From Nocardia rhamnosiphila NBRC 108938 (GTDB lineage Bacteria > Actinomycetota > Actinomycetes > Mycobacteriales > Mycobacteriaceae), in contig NZ_JOAJ01000002.1 in the NCBI RefSeq assembly GCF_000720425.1, forward strand, positions 372,001 to 436,000: a stretch of DNA of 64,000 nucleotides, written 5' to 3'. Below are positions 18,024 to 26,170 of the stretch, in pieces (position 1 is the first letter of the stretch; every line of letters begins with the position of its first letter). Below the pieces are notes generated by a model. It saw only the letters and a list, made by a program, of their open reading frames with translations, ran no database searches and had not been told where the DNA came from. The position numbers were made by a program, and so were the translations under genes.

Positions 18024-19042
18024 TCGACTTCGCGCCGCTGGCGCAGTGGATGGACGAGGCCGGGCTACCGGGCAAAAGCGAACCGCTGGAGACCCGGTTC
18101 CTGTCGGGCGGTACGCAGAACGAGATCTACGAGATCACCCGCGGCGAGCACCGCTGTGTGCTCCGGATACCACCGGCCGGGGCGCCGGCCGACCGTGACA
18201 CCGGAATCCTGCGGGAGTGGCGGATCATCGAGGCGCTGGACGGTACCGACGTTCCGCACACCGAGGCCGTGGCGGTCTGCACCGACCCCTCGGTCCTGGG
18301 CCGCACGTTCTACCTGATGGGGTTTGTGGACGGCTGGTCGCCGATGGATCATCGCCGGGTCTGGCCGGCACCCTTCGACACCGACCTCACCGCGCGCGCC
18401 GGTCTGGCCTACCAGCTCGCCGAGGGCATCGCGCTGCTGTCCAGGGTGGATTGGCGGGACCGGGGCCTGCACGATCTGGGGCGGCCGGACGGCTTCCACG
18501 AACGTCAGGTCGCCCGGTGGACCGGCTTCTTCGAGCGGATCAAGGGCCGCGACCTCGAGGGGATGGACACCGCCACCCGGTGGCTACGCGAGCACCGGCC
18601 CCTGGACTACATCCCCGGTCTGATGCACGGCGATTACCAGTTCGCCAATGTCATGTATCGCGCGGGCGAACCGGCCCGCCTGGCCGCCATCGTCGACTGG
18701 GAGATGGGTACCGTCGGCGACCCGAAGCTGGATCTGGCGTGGATGGTGCAGAGCTGGCCGGCGGACACCTCGGCTCCCGAGGCCGCCGAATCGGGCTACG
18801 TGGATATGCGCGGGATGCCCTCCCGCGACCAGGTGGTGGCGCATTACTCGCAGGTATCGGGCCGGCAGGTCGACGATCTCGACTACTACCTGGTCCTGGC
18901 CAAATGGAAGCTCGCGATCGTCCTGGAACAGGGTTTCCAGCGAGCGGGCGACGATGTGAAACTGCAATCCTTCGGCCCGATCGTGCCCGAACTCATGCGC
19001 TCGGCCGCCGAACTCACCGAGACGACGGGGTACACATCATGA
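18020..19042 (+). CDS. APH-type phosphotransferase, ACAD10/11 kinase-domain homologue
   Basis: 340 aa aminoglycoside-phosphotransferase fold. The catalytic loop MHGDYQFANVMY has His203, Asp205 and Asn210, and AAIVDWEMGTVGDPKLDLAW holds the metal-binding Asp near 226. N-terminal FLSGGTQNEIYEI is the nucleotide-binding glycine loop. The gene overlaps the FadE upstream by ATGA and the hydratase downstream by ATGA. An antibiotic-resistance role is unlikely; the pairing with an ACAD10/11-like dehydrogenase points to phosphorylation of a hydroxyacyl-CoA. Confidence 0.88.
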   Translation: MIDFAPLAQWMDEAGLPGKSEPLETRFLSGGTQNEIYEITRGEHRCVLRIPPAGAPADRDTGILREWRIIEALDGTDVPHTEAVAVCTDPSVLGRTFYLMGFVDGWSPMDHRRVWPAPFDTDLTARAGLAYQLAEGIALLSRVDWRDRGLHDLGRPDGFHERQVARWTGFFERIKGRDLEGMDTATRWLREHRPLDYIPGLMHGDYQFANVMYRAGEPARLAAIVDWEMGTVGDPKLDLAWMVQSWPADTSAPEAAESGYVDMRGMPSRDQVVAHYSQVSGRQVDDLDYYLVLAKWKLAIVLEQGFQRAGDDVKLQSFGPIVPELMRSAAELTETTGYTS

Positions 19043-19113
19043 ACGAGTCGGGCCCGGAGGCGGCAGCGGAGCGTAACCACGGAGGGCCCTCGGCGGGGAC
19101 CGATCGACACAGC
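19039..19113 (+). repeat. 75-nt palindromic coding element, diverged copy
   Basis: Aligned without gaps to 48588-48662, this stretch matches at about 59 of 75 positions by my count. It begins with the ATG of the hydratase, contains GGCCCGGAGGCGG and GGGCCC, and ends CCGATCGACACAGC. It is in frame and gives an N-terminal peptide similar to that of the FadE at 48588. The hairpin arms have partly decayed in this copy. Confidence 0.8.
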
Positions 19114-19890
19114 ACGAACGATGCAGAATTCCTCGTGGAGCACCGCGGTCCGGTCACCGTACTCACCCTGAACCGCCCGCAGGCACGCAACGCGCTCAAC
19201 GGCAACCTGATCGCCGGCATCGGCGCCACCGTGCTGGCGGCCGAACAGGATCCCGGCACCCGGGCACTGGTCCTCACCGCCGCCGGGGATCGCGCTTTCT
19301 GCTCGGGGATGGACCTGCGCGCGTTCGCCGACGGTGAGGACGTCGGGTTCGGCGATACCCCGGAGAACCGGGCCTTCCAGCGTCTCACCCGCGGGGCCGT
19401 CGCGGTTCCCGTGGTCGGGGCGGCCAACGGCACCGCGGTCGGTGGCGGATTGGAACTGCTGCTCGGCTGTGATCTCATCGTCGCCGCCGACACCGCGAAA
19501 TTCGGCCTGCCCGAGGTGCAGCGCGGACTCTTCCCGGGTGGCGGGGGCACCTATATCGCCGAACGGATTCCGCTCGGAATCGCACTGCAATTGACGCTCA
19601 CCGGCGAATTCTTCAGCGCCACACGTGGCTACGAGATCGGCCTGATCAATGCCGTGGTCCCGGCCGGCGACGTGCTCGACGCCGCCCTCGGTTTCGCGGA
19701 TCGGATCGCCGCGAACGGACCGCTGGGGGTCGCCGCATGCAAGGAACTGGTGCGCCTGTCCGTCACCGATCCCGCGAAGGCGGCGCACCGGCTGCGGCAC
19801 TGGCAAGGTGTGGTCTTCGCCAGCGAGGACGCCAAGGAGGGCGCGACGGCGTTCATGGAGAAGCGCGCCCCGGTGTGGCAGAGCAGATGA
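19039..19890 (+). CDS. enoyl-CoA hydratase with repeat-derived N-terminal extension
   Basis: 283 aa crotonase. LVLTAAGDRAFCSGMDLRAF near residue 78 and ANGTAVGGGLELLLGCDLIV near 133 form the oxyanion hole; LPEVQRGLFPGGGGTYIAE near 157 carries the usual acidic position. The domain proper begins near residue 31 (EFLVEHRGPVTVLTLNRP). The first 25 residues (MNESGPEAAAERNHGGPSAG...) come from a 75-nt repeat also present at 48588 and are not part of the crotonase fold. ATGA couples it to the APH kinase, and it overlaps the next gene by four bases. Confidence 0.9.
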   Translation: MNESGPEAAAERNHGGPSAGTDRHSTNDAEFLVEHRGPVTVLTLNRPQARNALNGNLIAGIGATVLAAEQDPGTRALVLTAAGDRAFCSGMDLRAFADGEDVGFGDTPENRAFQRLTRGAVAVPVVGAANGTAVGGGLELLLGCDLIVAADTAKFGLPEVQRGLFPGGGGTYIAERIPLGIALQLTLTGEFFSATRGYEIGLINAVVPAGDVLDAALGFADRIAANGPLGVAACKELVRLSVTDPAKAAHRLRHWQGVVFASEDAKEGATAFMEKRAPVWQSR

Positions 19891-20864
19891 CCACGGTGCG
19901 GGCAGTGGTCTGCCCCGAGTACGGCTCGCCGGAGGTACTGCGGATCGAACGGCGACCCCTCCCCCGGCCCGGCCCCGGGCAGGCGCGGGTACAGGTGCGC
20001 GCGGCCGCGGTGAACTTCCCCGACGTTCTGCTGATCGCCGGGCGATATCAGGTCACCGTGCCGCCGCCCTTCGTCCCGGGCAGCGAATTCGCGGGCCGGG
20101 TCACCGAACTCGGCCCGAACTGCTCGGGATTCGCGATCGGGGACCGTGTGTCCGGTACCGGCCTGTACGGCGCGTTCGCCGAGGAAATCGTCGCTCCGGC
20201 CACGAATCTGGCGCCGATCCCGCCGGGCGTGGACGACCGGACCGCCGCCGCGTTCGGCGTCGCCCATCGCACCGCGTACCACGCCCTGCGGTCGGTGGCC
20301 CGCGTGCGCGCGGGTGACACCGTGGTCGTCCTCGGCGCCGGGGGCGGGGTGGGATTGGCGGCGGTACAGCTGGCCGGCGCGCTCGGCGCCGAGGTGGCGG
20401 CGATCGCGTCCTCGCCCGAAAAGCTCTCCGCCGCCGCGTCCTACGGCGCGAAGCACCTGATCGACCATCGTGAATCCGATGTGCGGGCAGCCCTGCGCGC
20501 GGCGGTCCCCGCGGGCGCCACGGCAGTCCTGGATCCCGTCGGCGGTGACCTGTCCGAACCGGCATTGCGTGCGCTGGGCCGCGGCGGCCGCTTCGTCACC
20601 ATCGGTTACGCCTCCGGAACGGTCCCGCGAATCCCATTGAACCTGGTACTGGTCAAGGGATTGCAGATCGTCGGCTTCCAGTTCCGCGATATCGACCCGG
20701 ACGAGTTCGACCGCAATGAGCGGGAACTGGCAGGCCTGCTCGCCGACGGCCGGATCGCACCGCATATCGGCGCCACTTTCCCGCTCGCGGATACCGCCCG
20801 GGCATTCGAACGGGTCGCCGCGGGCCGGGCCGTCGGCAAGGTGGTCATCGATATGACAGCCTGA
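19887..20864 (+). CDS. NADPH:quinone reductase-like MDR oxidoreductase
   Basis: 325 aa zinc-independent medium-chain reductase. AAAVNFPDVLLIAGRYQ near residue 36, FVPGSEFAGRV near 62, and VVLGAGGGVGLAAVQLA near 145 (nucleotide-binding turn) place it with quinone oxidoreductases and enoyl reductases of the QOR branch. Last gene of the 16722 operon, overlapping the hydratase by ATGA. A role in reducing an enoyl-CoA or carbonyl intermediate is contextual inference. Confidence 0.9.
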   Translation: MTTVRAVVCPEYGSPEVLRIERRPLPRPGPGQARVQVRAAAVNFPDVLLIAGRYQVTVPPPFVPGSEFAGRVTELGPNCSGFAIGDRVSGTGLYGAFAEEIVAPATNLAPIPPGVDDRTAAAFGVAHRTAYHALRSVARVRAGDTVVVLGAGGGVGLAAVQLAGALGAEVAAIASSPEKLSAAASYGAKHLIDHRESDVRAALRAAVPAGATAVLDPVGGDLSEPALRALGRGGRFVTIGYASGTVPRIPLNLVLVKGLQIVGFQFRDIDPDEFDRNERELAGLLADGRIAPHIGATFPLADTARAFERVAAGRAVGKVVIDMTA

Positions 20865-20958
20865 TCGGCCCCCGGCGCCGAGGCGAATGCCCGCAGGTCG
20901 CCGGGTCGCCGGCGTCGCGGTACTGGTGTCGTGCCCACAGCGACCGGGCTGTGCGCGA

Positions 20959-21594
20959 TTACCGCCGTGCGGTCGAGCATCCCACCGACGCGGTGGTCCT
21001 TCCTCCGGCCGGTCGATCGGGATCTGCCCGGTGGCCGGGCACAGTTGATGACCGAGGCCGCGATCCACTCATTCCGAAGACCGCTCGGCGCGCGTTCCCG
21101 ACGACCATGCCGAGCGGCGCGAGCGCGCCGGCGAGCACCGTGCGCCAGCCGGCGACCACCCGCGGGGGCGCTGTCCGCGTGCGGTGGCCTGGCTCATCGC
21201 GGGATAGAACGCGACGATGTAGAGCGGTAACCGGTCGAACATGAACGGCACGGTGAACACATTGTGCGAGAATGAGCCCGATCGGTTCGTCCAGGCCGAA
21301 CCAGCCCGGGAAGTACAGCGGTGGTTCGATGACGAACAGGTAGACCAGGGACGCGATCCAGAGGGCCAGGTTGGTCGGATCGCCGTCACGCCGTAACCGG
21401 CGGATCGCGTGTGCCAGCGCGAACACGGCCCCGGCGACGATGAGCAGCTCGAGTACCGGCAGGGTCCAGCCGGCGAGGCCGGCCGGGTTGCGCAGGGTCA
21501 CGATCGGATGCGCGTCGGCACAATCGAATCCGAGTTCGGCGACAATCGCTGTGCGGTCGCGTCGCAGGTGGCGTTCATGCGCTGATGGTGGCAT
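20959..21594 (-). pseudogene. frameshifted integral membrane protein gene
   Basis: From the ATG at 21594 the frame reads MPPSAHERHL and then two membrane segments (LPVLELLIVAGAVFALAHAI, LALWIASLVYLFVIEPPLYF). Near 21270 the membrane-protein sequence jumps to another frame (HNVFTVPFMFDRLPLYIVAF), and near 21180 it returns to the first (VVAGWRTVLAGALAPLGM). Two compensating shifts mean no single intact product. The start overlaps the ArsR stop (TGATG), so it was an ArsR-coupled gene. Sequencing errors are an alternative. The family is not recognised. Confidence 0.7.
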
Positions 21595-21887
21595 CACATG
21601 CCGAGGCTGTGGGGCACTATCGGCAGATCCTCCAGCGCCGCGGCGATCCGGCGATCGGCGAGTTCGTAGCGGCTGCGCCTGCCCTCGGGAGCCGCGACCA
21701 CCAGCCCGCAACCGCGCAGACAGGCGAGGTGGTTGGACAGGATCTGGCGGGTCACCCCGATCTGTTCGGCCAGCTCCGAGGGATATCCGGGCGCCCGGCA
21801 CAGGCTCGGCAGGATCCGGGTCCGGGTCGGGTCGGACAGGGCGTGGCCGAACCGGGCCAGGGCGTCGGTGTGTACAGCGGTCTCCAC
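21594..21887 (-). CDS. ArsR/SmtB family helix-turn-helix regulator
   Basis: 97 aa. ALSDPTRTRILPSLCRAPGYPSEL forms the first helices, AEQIGVTRQILSNHLACLRG the recognition helix near residue 45, and LVVAAPEGRRSRYELADRR the wing. No clear metal-binding CxC is present, so it need not be a metal sensor. The start is the GTG at 21887 (another in-frame start may exist upstream). It is coupled to the broken membrane-protein gene, and an inverted repeat just upstream suggests autoregulation. Confidence 0.88.
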   Translation of the reverse strand: METAVHTDALARFGHALSDPTRTRILPSLCRAPGYPSELAEQIGVTRQILSNHLACLRGCGLVVAAPEGRRSRYELADRRIAAALEDLPIVPHSLGM

Positions 21888-21894
21888 ATGAGAG

Positions 21895-21913
21895 ACAGTA
21901 CATGAGAAACTGT
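21895..21913. promoter_or_regulatory. candidate ArsR operator ACAGT-N9-ACTGT
   Basis: Inverted 5-bp arms lie 8-26 bp upstream of the ArsR start, with a direct repeat CATGAGA at 21887 and 21901. The AT-rich stretch that follows (ATTCAGAAAACAATGAAC) could hold the promoter. The rest of the interval to 22078 shows nothing I can assign. Confidence 0.5.
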
Positions 21914-22078
21914 ATTCAGAAAACAATGAACTATCCGAGGGAGCGGTCGAGAAGTCGATCTGACACCGGACGTTGGACAGCATGGTCATCACGTAGGTGC
22001 CGACGGGTCCGGTGTGGTCGTAGAGTGTGGCGGCGCCAGGCCGAGCCGGCCCGAGAACGAGCAGGCTCCCGCGTGCGC

Positions 22079-22771
22079 TCACCGTTTGACCACCATCTCC
22101 AGCCCCGCCGTGAACGGCAGAGTTTGGGAGAGCAGGCCATTGGCCGGGTCCTCGATGAAGGCGAATGCGTCGCGGTAGTTCTCCCGATGCCCCTCGGTGT
22201 TGTCGATCAGCACAACGCCGCCGGGCCGCAGCTTCGGGGCGATCATTTCGAGCGCCGGGCGCGCCAGCACCGGCCAGATATCGATCAGCGCGAGATCGAG
22301 TGGCGCTTCCAGATCGGCCAGCGTCGTGCGGATATCCCCCACGCGTAGATCGATCACGCTCTGCAGGCCGGCACGGCGGAAATGCTCCCGGGCAACCGCG
22401 GCTTTGGCGGGTTCGATCTCGGTGCCGACCACGGTGCCCGCACCGCCGTCGCTTTCGGTCACCAGGCGCACCGCCTGCGCCAGGTAGAGCGTCGACACAC
22501 CATGGGACGTGCCGACCTCCACCACCCGCCGCGCGCGCATGGCCAGGCACAACCGGTGGCACAGCAGTGCCTTGTCGTGTTCGAGCGCGATGAGTTTATC
22601 GGCCAGGAAGGTTTCGGCGTCGGCATCGAGAGCATTCGGATCGGCCGCGTCCCCGCGCGCGGCACGCTCGGCGAAATAGCCTCCGATGGCCGGGATCTGC
22701 TCGGTGCTGCGCTGTTGCAGCTCCGCGACCAATCGGTCGAGTTCCGGGTTCAGCAGGGTGCCGGATTCCAT
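22079..22771 (-). CDS. class I SAM-dependent O-methyltransferase
   Basis: 230 aa of the caffeoyl-CoA/catechol O-methyltransferase type. RRVVEVGTSHGVSTLYLAQA near residue 82 is the SAM-binding motif I, VVGTEIEP motif II, and LDLALIDIWPV with GGVVLIDN later motifs. The canonical metal-binding Asp pair is only partly conserved (IDIWPV where IDADK is usual), so metal dependence is uncertain. The ATG at 22771 follows GAGAGG. It is divergent from the TetR at 22857 and shares its palindrome. Confidence 0.85.
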   Translation of the reverse strand: MESGTLLNPELDRLVAELQQRSTEQIPAIGGYFAERAARGDAADPNALDADAETFLADKLIALEHDKALLCHRLCLAMRARRVVEVGTSHGVSTLYLAQAVRLVTESDGGAGTVVGTEIEPAKAAVAREHFRRAGLQSVIDLRVGDIRTTLADLEAPLDLALIDIWPVLARPALEMIAPKLRPGGVVLIDNTEGHRENYRDAFAFIEDPANGLLSQTLPFTAGLEMVVKR

Positions 22772-22834
22772 CGCAGTGCCTCTCGTCGATCACGCCACCG
22801 GCGGTGCGCCGCGGCTACCCCAGTCTGGAAAACC

Positions 22835-22847
22835 ACATCACTGATGT
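22835..22847. promoter_or_regulatory. operator-like palindrome ACATCA-C-TGATGT
   Basis: Perfect 6-bp arms sit in the 85-bp gap between the divergent methyltransferase and TetR genes. It is the only symmetrical element there, so the TetR at 22857 probably represses both directions through it. Confidence 0.65.
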
Positions 22848-22856
22848 CAATGGGTC

Positions 22857-23603
22857 GTGAACTTCAAGGACGGGTCGGTACAGTCCGAAGCTGTGTCCCA
22901 ACCGCTTCCCCCCGGTCGCCACCGGCGCAGCCCGCTGACCCGGGGCGGCCGGGTGACGCTGACCGCCGACGCGATCGCCGCGGCGATGCTGGAGCTCGCG
23001 GGCCGGCGCGGCTTCGCCGCGGTCTCGATGCACGATCTGGCCGCCGAACTCGGTGTCACCGTCCGTGCCCTCTACCGCCATGTGCGCGATCGGCAGGAGG
23101 TCGTCGACCGCGCCGTCGAACTCTGGCTGTCCCGCTGGCCGACCCCGGACCTCGACCCCACCCGCTGGCGGCAGAGCCTGCGCGAGTATTGCCACCTGCA
23201 CCGCGCCCTGGCCCGACGCCATCCCCGAGCGCTACTGGTGTCACTGGACGAACGCATCAGCGATGCCCGCGTACCCGAACGCCGACTCGCCGCACCGGAA
23301 CAATTCCTGACCTTCCTCACCGGAGTCGGACTGGACCTGCCGGACGCCCTCTTCGTGCACAGCGATCTGACGATACGGATCTACGGATTCGTCCTGTTCA
23401 TCGATTATCGGGCCGATATCGGCGAACCGGTCGCCGAACAGTATCCGGCCCCGCGGTCATGGCTCGACCGCCATCCGGACCTCGACCTGCCCCTACTGCA
23501 CCGCGCCGGTGCCGAAGCCGGTTTCGACAGCGACGCCATGTTCGAACGCGTGACGACCGAGGTGGTTCACACGGTGGAAAGACTGCTCGCGGCAACGCGA
23601 TAG
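22857..23603 (+). CDS. TetR family transcriptional regulator
   Basis: 248 aa from the GTG at 22857. A basic N-terminal arm precedes the helix-turn-helix at about residues 35-80: AAMLELAGRRGFAAVSMHDL, AAELGVTVRALYRHVRDRQE. The C-terminal domain (LHRALARRHPRALLVSLDE, VHSDLTIRIYGFVLFIDY) resembles the TetR-class C domain. It faces the O-methyltransferase gene across a palindrome, suggesting it controls that enzyme. The ligand is unknown. Confidence 0.88.
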   Translation: MNFKDGSVQSEAVSQPLPPGRHRRSPLTRGGRVTLTADAIAAAMLELAGRRGFAAVSMHDLAAELGVTVRALYRHVRDRQEVVDRAVELWLSRWPTPDLDPTRWRQSLREYCHLHRALARRHPRALLVSLDERISDARVPERRLAAPEQFLTFLTGVGLDLPDALFVHSDLTIRIYGFVLFIDYRADIGEPVAEQYPAPRSWLDRHPDLDLPLLHRAGAEAGFDSDAMFERVTTEVVHTVERLLAATR

Positions 23604-23695
23604 CCGCTGTGCCGGTGGCGTGAACTGCCCGGACACCGCGCAGAAATGATCGACGTCCGCGGCCACTGCGGCGTGGCGTCCGGGCGCGAGATCGC

Positions 23696-24952
23696 TCAAT
23701 CGGCCGGTGGACGCCGAGCCCGATCGAGTCGATCGGCTTTGTCGCGGAGATACCGCTGTTCGGCTTGATTGCCGGTCAGGTCGGCGGCGCGGCGGAAGAG
23801 TTCGGCCGCGGTGGTGCCGTCGCCGGTCTGCTGCAGGAGGTGCGCGCGTACGGCGTGTTCGCGTTGCCGGGTGAGCGGGTTACGGTCCAGGTGGTGGTGT
23901 CGATCGAGGTCGTCGAGCAGGGCGAGACCGCGGGCGGCCCCGTAGGCGTGGGCGACGGCCACGACGCGGGCGAGTCGGACGGGCGGGGTGGGAGTGAGGC
24001 GTTCGAGCCACAGGTAGAGCATCGCGATCTGCGGCCAGTCGGTCCGGCCCGGCTCGGCGGCGGCGTGGACCGCGGCGATGGCGGCCTGGAGTTGGTACGG
24101 GCCGGCCGGGCCGCGGTTCCAGACCCGATCGATGAGTGCGGTTCCCTCATCGATCAGTTCGCGGTCCCACCGCGTGGAGTCCTGTTCCGCTAGGGGTATC
24201 AGTTCGCCGGCGTCGGTGCGTGCCGCGCGGCGGGATTCGGTGAGCAGCATGAGTGCGAGCAGGCCGGTCACTTCCGCGTCGCCGGGGTCGGTGGCGTGCA
24301 GCATTCTGGTCAGTCGGATGGCCTCTCGGGTGAGATCGACCCGGGTGAGATCGGCTCCGGCGGTGGCGGTGTAGCCCTCGTTGAAGATGAGGTAGAGCAC
24401 GCGCAGGACAGCGGTCATCCGGCTGTCGCGGTCGCTGTCGGTGGGTGGGGTGAAGCGGGCGCCGGCCTTGGCGAGCTGTTGTTTGGCGCGACTGATCCGC
24501 GTGCCCATGGTGGCCTCGGCCGTGCCGTAGGCGTGCGCGATCTCGGCAGTGGTCAGGCCGCCGACCGCGCGGAGGGTCAGCGCCACCTGTGAGGTGTGGC
24601 CGAGCGCGGGATGGCAGCACAGCAGGAGCAAGGTGAGGCTGTCGTCGAGGCCTGTGGTCTGCGCGCGCCGCGCGGGTTCGGCCATGGCCAGTTCGGCGGT
24701 GCCGGCTTCCAGTTCACGGCGGCGGCGAGCCCGGTCGGAGCGCAGTAGATCGACCATGCGCCGGTAGGCGATTCGAACGAGCCAGCTCCGCGGACGGTCC
24801 GGGACACCGTCGAGCGGCCACGCGCGCGCGGCGATCAGCAACGCTTCCTGCACAGCGTCCTCGGCGATATCGAATCGTCCGAATCGGCGGACCAGCGCAC
24901 CGAGTACCTGCGGCGCTTCGGCGCGCAGCAGGCCCTCGATCGCGGGGGTCAT
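23696..24952 (-). CDS. ECF42-group RNA polymerase sigma factor
   Basis: 418 aa, far longer than an ordinary ECF sigma factor. Sigma-2 is FGRFDIAEDAVQEALLIAAR near residue 25, sigma-4 TTAEIAHAYGTAEATMGTRI near 135, and the rest is the ECF42 C-terminal extension, with VLYLIFNEGYTATAG near 200 and TPR-like helices to the end. There is no anti-sigma gene; instead the start overlaps a YCII/DGPF gene by four bases, the characteristic ECF42 partner. It probably drives the twin promoters at 26079-26170. Confidence 0.93.
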   Translation of the reverse strand: MTPAIEGLLRAEAPQVLGALVRRFGRFDIAEDAVQEALLIAARAWPLDGVPDRPRSWLVRIAYRRMVDLLRSDRARRRRELEAGTAELAMAEPARRAQTTGLDDSLTLLLLCCHPALGHTSQVALTLRAVGGLTTAEIAHAYGTAEATMGTRISRAKQQLAKAGARFTPPTDSDRDSRMTAVLRVLYLIFNEGYTATAGADLTRVDLTREAIRLTRMLHATDPGDAEVTGLLALMLLTESRRAARTDAGELIPLAEQDSTRWDRELIDEGTALIDRVWNRGPAGPYQLQAAIAAVHAAAEPGRTDWPQIAMLYLWLERLTPTPPVRLARVVAVAHAYGAARGLALLDDLDRHHHLDRNPLTRQREHAVRAHLLQQTGDGTTAAELFRRAADLTGNQAEQRYLRDKADRLDRARRPPAD

Positions 24953-25320
24953 GTGGTGAAGTCTTCGCCCATGACCGGGCGGATTTCGATCGGCTCGCCG
25001 AGTGCTTCGACAATGCGGGCGGTGATCTCCACGGCTCGTTCGTGGCCGGCGACATCGATCACGGCGAAGCTGGCCAGGACCTCCTTGAGTTCGGCGAACG
25101 GGCCGTCGGTGGCCACCACACCGTCCGCGGTTTTGCGGACGGTGGTGCTGACGGCCGGGTGGCCCAGGCCCTCGCTGGTGACCAGTTCACCGGCGGCGAT
25201 CAGTTCCTGTTCCAGTTGCCGGTAGGTGGCGAACGCCGCCAGTGCCTCCGCCGAGGGAGTGTCGGCGGTCGCGGCGTCCCACGCGGTGGCCGGGGTGTAA
25301 CCGAGCAGCAGGTATTTCAC
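24949..25320 (-). CDS. YCII-related (DGPF domain) protein
   Basis: 123 aa. The name-giving motif is ATDGPFAELKEVLASF at about residues 71-86. LLGYTPATAWDAA at the N-terminus and the ferredoxin-like alternation of strands and helices fit the family. DGPF proteins are the conserved neighbours and usual targets of ECF42 sigma factors; their molecular role is not known. The gene is translationally coupled to the sigma factor and lies 63 bp after the DUF998 gene, with no promoter motif of its own visible in that gap. Confidence 0.92.
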   Translation of the reverse strand: MKYLLLGYTPATAWDAATADTPSAEALAAFATYRQLEQELIAAGELVTSEGLGHPAVSTTVRKTADGVVATDGPFAELKEVLASFAVIDVAGHERAVEITARIVEALGEPIEIRPVMGEDFTT

Positions 25321-25383
25321 GGTCCGTCCTTCCGAAGCGGTCGGGTTGTCATCACGGTAGCCGGGGGCAGAGCCATGGCCCGC

Positions 25384-26043
25384 TCAGGCGGCGCGGCGCT
25401 GGGACAGCGCCAGCACGGTGGTCCAGGTGAAGGCGATCAGACCGTTGATCGCGATCTGGATGCTCATATAGCCGGGCGATATCGGCACCAGCAGAACGAG
25501 TCCGGCAGCGGCGCTCGCCACGGCGGGCAGCACCATCCGGCGGCGCGCGCACCGTACGCTCAGTACCAGAGCCGCGAGCGCGAGCGCGGTGAACGCCACT
25601 GCGGCGGCGGCCGAATGCGCGATGCTGTGCCAGGACATCTGCGCGACCGGCCCATCCGGTGTGCCGGCCGGGAATCCGTTCTCCGGATCCATGGTGAACA
25701 TCCCGGCAGCGATGAGTCCGATGCCGAAAACTCCCACCAGGATCGGTAGCGCCCGCCGCCCGAGTCCTTCCGTGAGAGTGCGCCAGAGGCCGGCGGCCAG
25801 GGTCAACGCACCCATCCCGGCCGCGATGAACGTGATGATCTGGATCCAGCCGAGATCTCCGGTGGCGAGCTGGCTGATCGGGTGCCGGGTGATGTCGAAA
25901 CCCGCACGGGTGAGCATCTGCGTGATGGCCGAAGCGAAGAACGCCGGACCGGCAGCGGCACCTGCGAGCAGTAGATACCCGGTTGCCGGAGCAGGTGCGT
26001 GTTCGGAGGTGTTGGCTGTCGGGGCGTGGGACGCGAGAGTCAT
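25384..26043 (-). CDS. DUF998 integral membrane protein
   Basis: 219 aa with about six hydrophobic segments: YLLLAGAAAGPAFFASAITQ, IIT FIAAGMGALTLAAGLW, LVGVFGIGLIAAGMF, AAAAVAFTALALAALVLSV, LPAVASAAAGLVLLVPI and a last one near LIAFTWTTVLAL. FDITRHPISQLATGDLGWIQ and MFTMDPENGFPAGTPDG are the conserved DUF998 loops. Function unknown. First gene of the apparent DUF998-YCII-ECF42 operon, started from a sigma-ECF42-like promoter at 26079-26107. Confidence 0.9.
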   Translation of the reverse strand: MTLASHAPTANTSEHAPAPATGYLLLAGAAAGPAFFASAITQMLTRAGFDITRHPISQLATGDLGWIQIITFIAAGMGALTLAAGLWRTLTEGLGRRALPILVGVFGIGLIAAGMFTMDPENGFPAGTPDGPVAQMSWHSIAHSAAAAVAFTALALAALVLSVRCARRRMVLPAVASAAAGLVLLVPISPGYMSIQIAINGLIAFTWTTVLALSQRRAA

Positions 26044-26078
26044 CGGGTTCCTTCCTCGGTGATGGGTTGGTCGCTGCT

Positions 26079-26107
26079 ACCTCGGAGCCACCGGTCGGAT
26101 CTCGACA
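26079..26107 (-). promoter_or_regulatory. ECF42-like promoter for DUF998-YCII-sigma operon
   Basis: On the minus strand TGTCGA (26107-26102) and CGAGGT (26084-26079) are separated by exactly 17 bp. From memory, the published ECF42 promoter has TGTCGA at -35 and a CGA-type -10 element. The matching copy on the other strand supports this as the sigma factor's own, autoregulated promoter. Confidence 0.75.
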
Positions 26108-26141
26108 CCCCGGGGCAGTGACTCGCATCACACCCCCTGAG

Positions 26142-26170
26142 CGTCGAAGCCGGCGGAACCGCTCCGAGGT
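26142..26170 (+). promoter_or_regulatory. ECF42-like promoter for the 26202 gene
   Basis: CGTCGA at 26142-26147 and CGAGGT at 26165-26170, again with a 17-bp spacer. It differs from the minus-strand copy by one base in the -35 box, while the -10 box and leader are identical. Confidence 0.75.

Noticed and set aside
18020..19042. Aminoglycoside resistance gene
   Set aside because: The APH fold alone does not imply resistance; operon context and sequence fit the ACAD10/11 kinase group.
20959..21903. Single 314-residue protein
   Set aside because: The first 100 codons are antiphase of ArsR, and the rest needs two frame changes to follow the hydrophobic protein sequence, so it is called a pseudogene.
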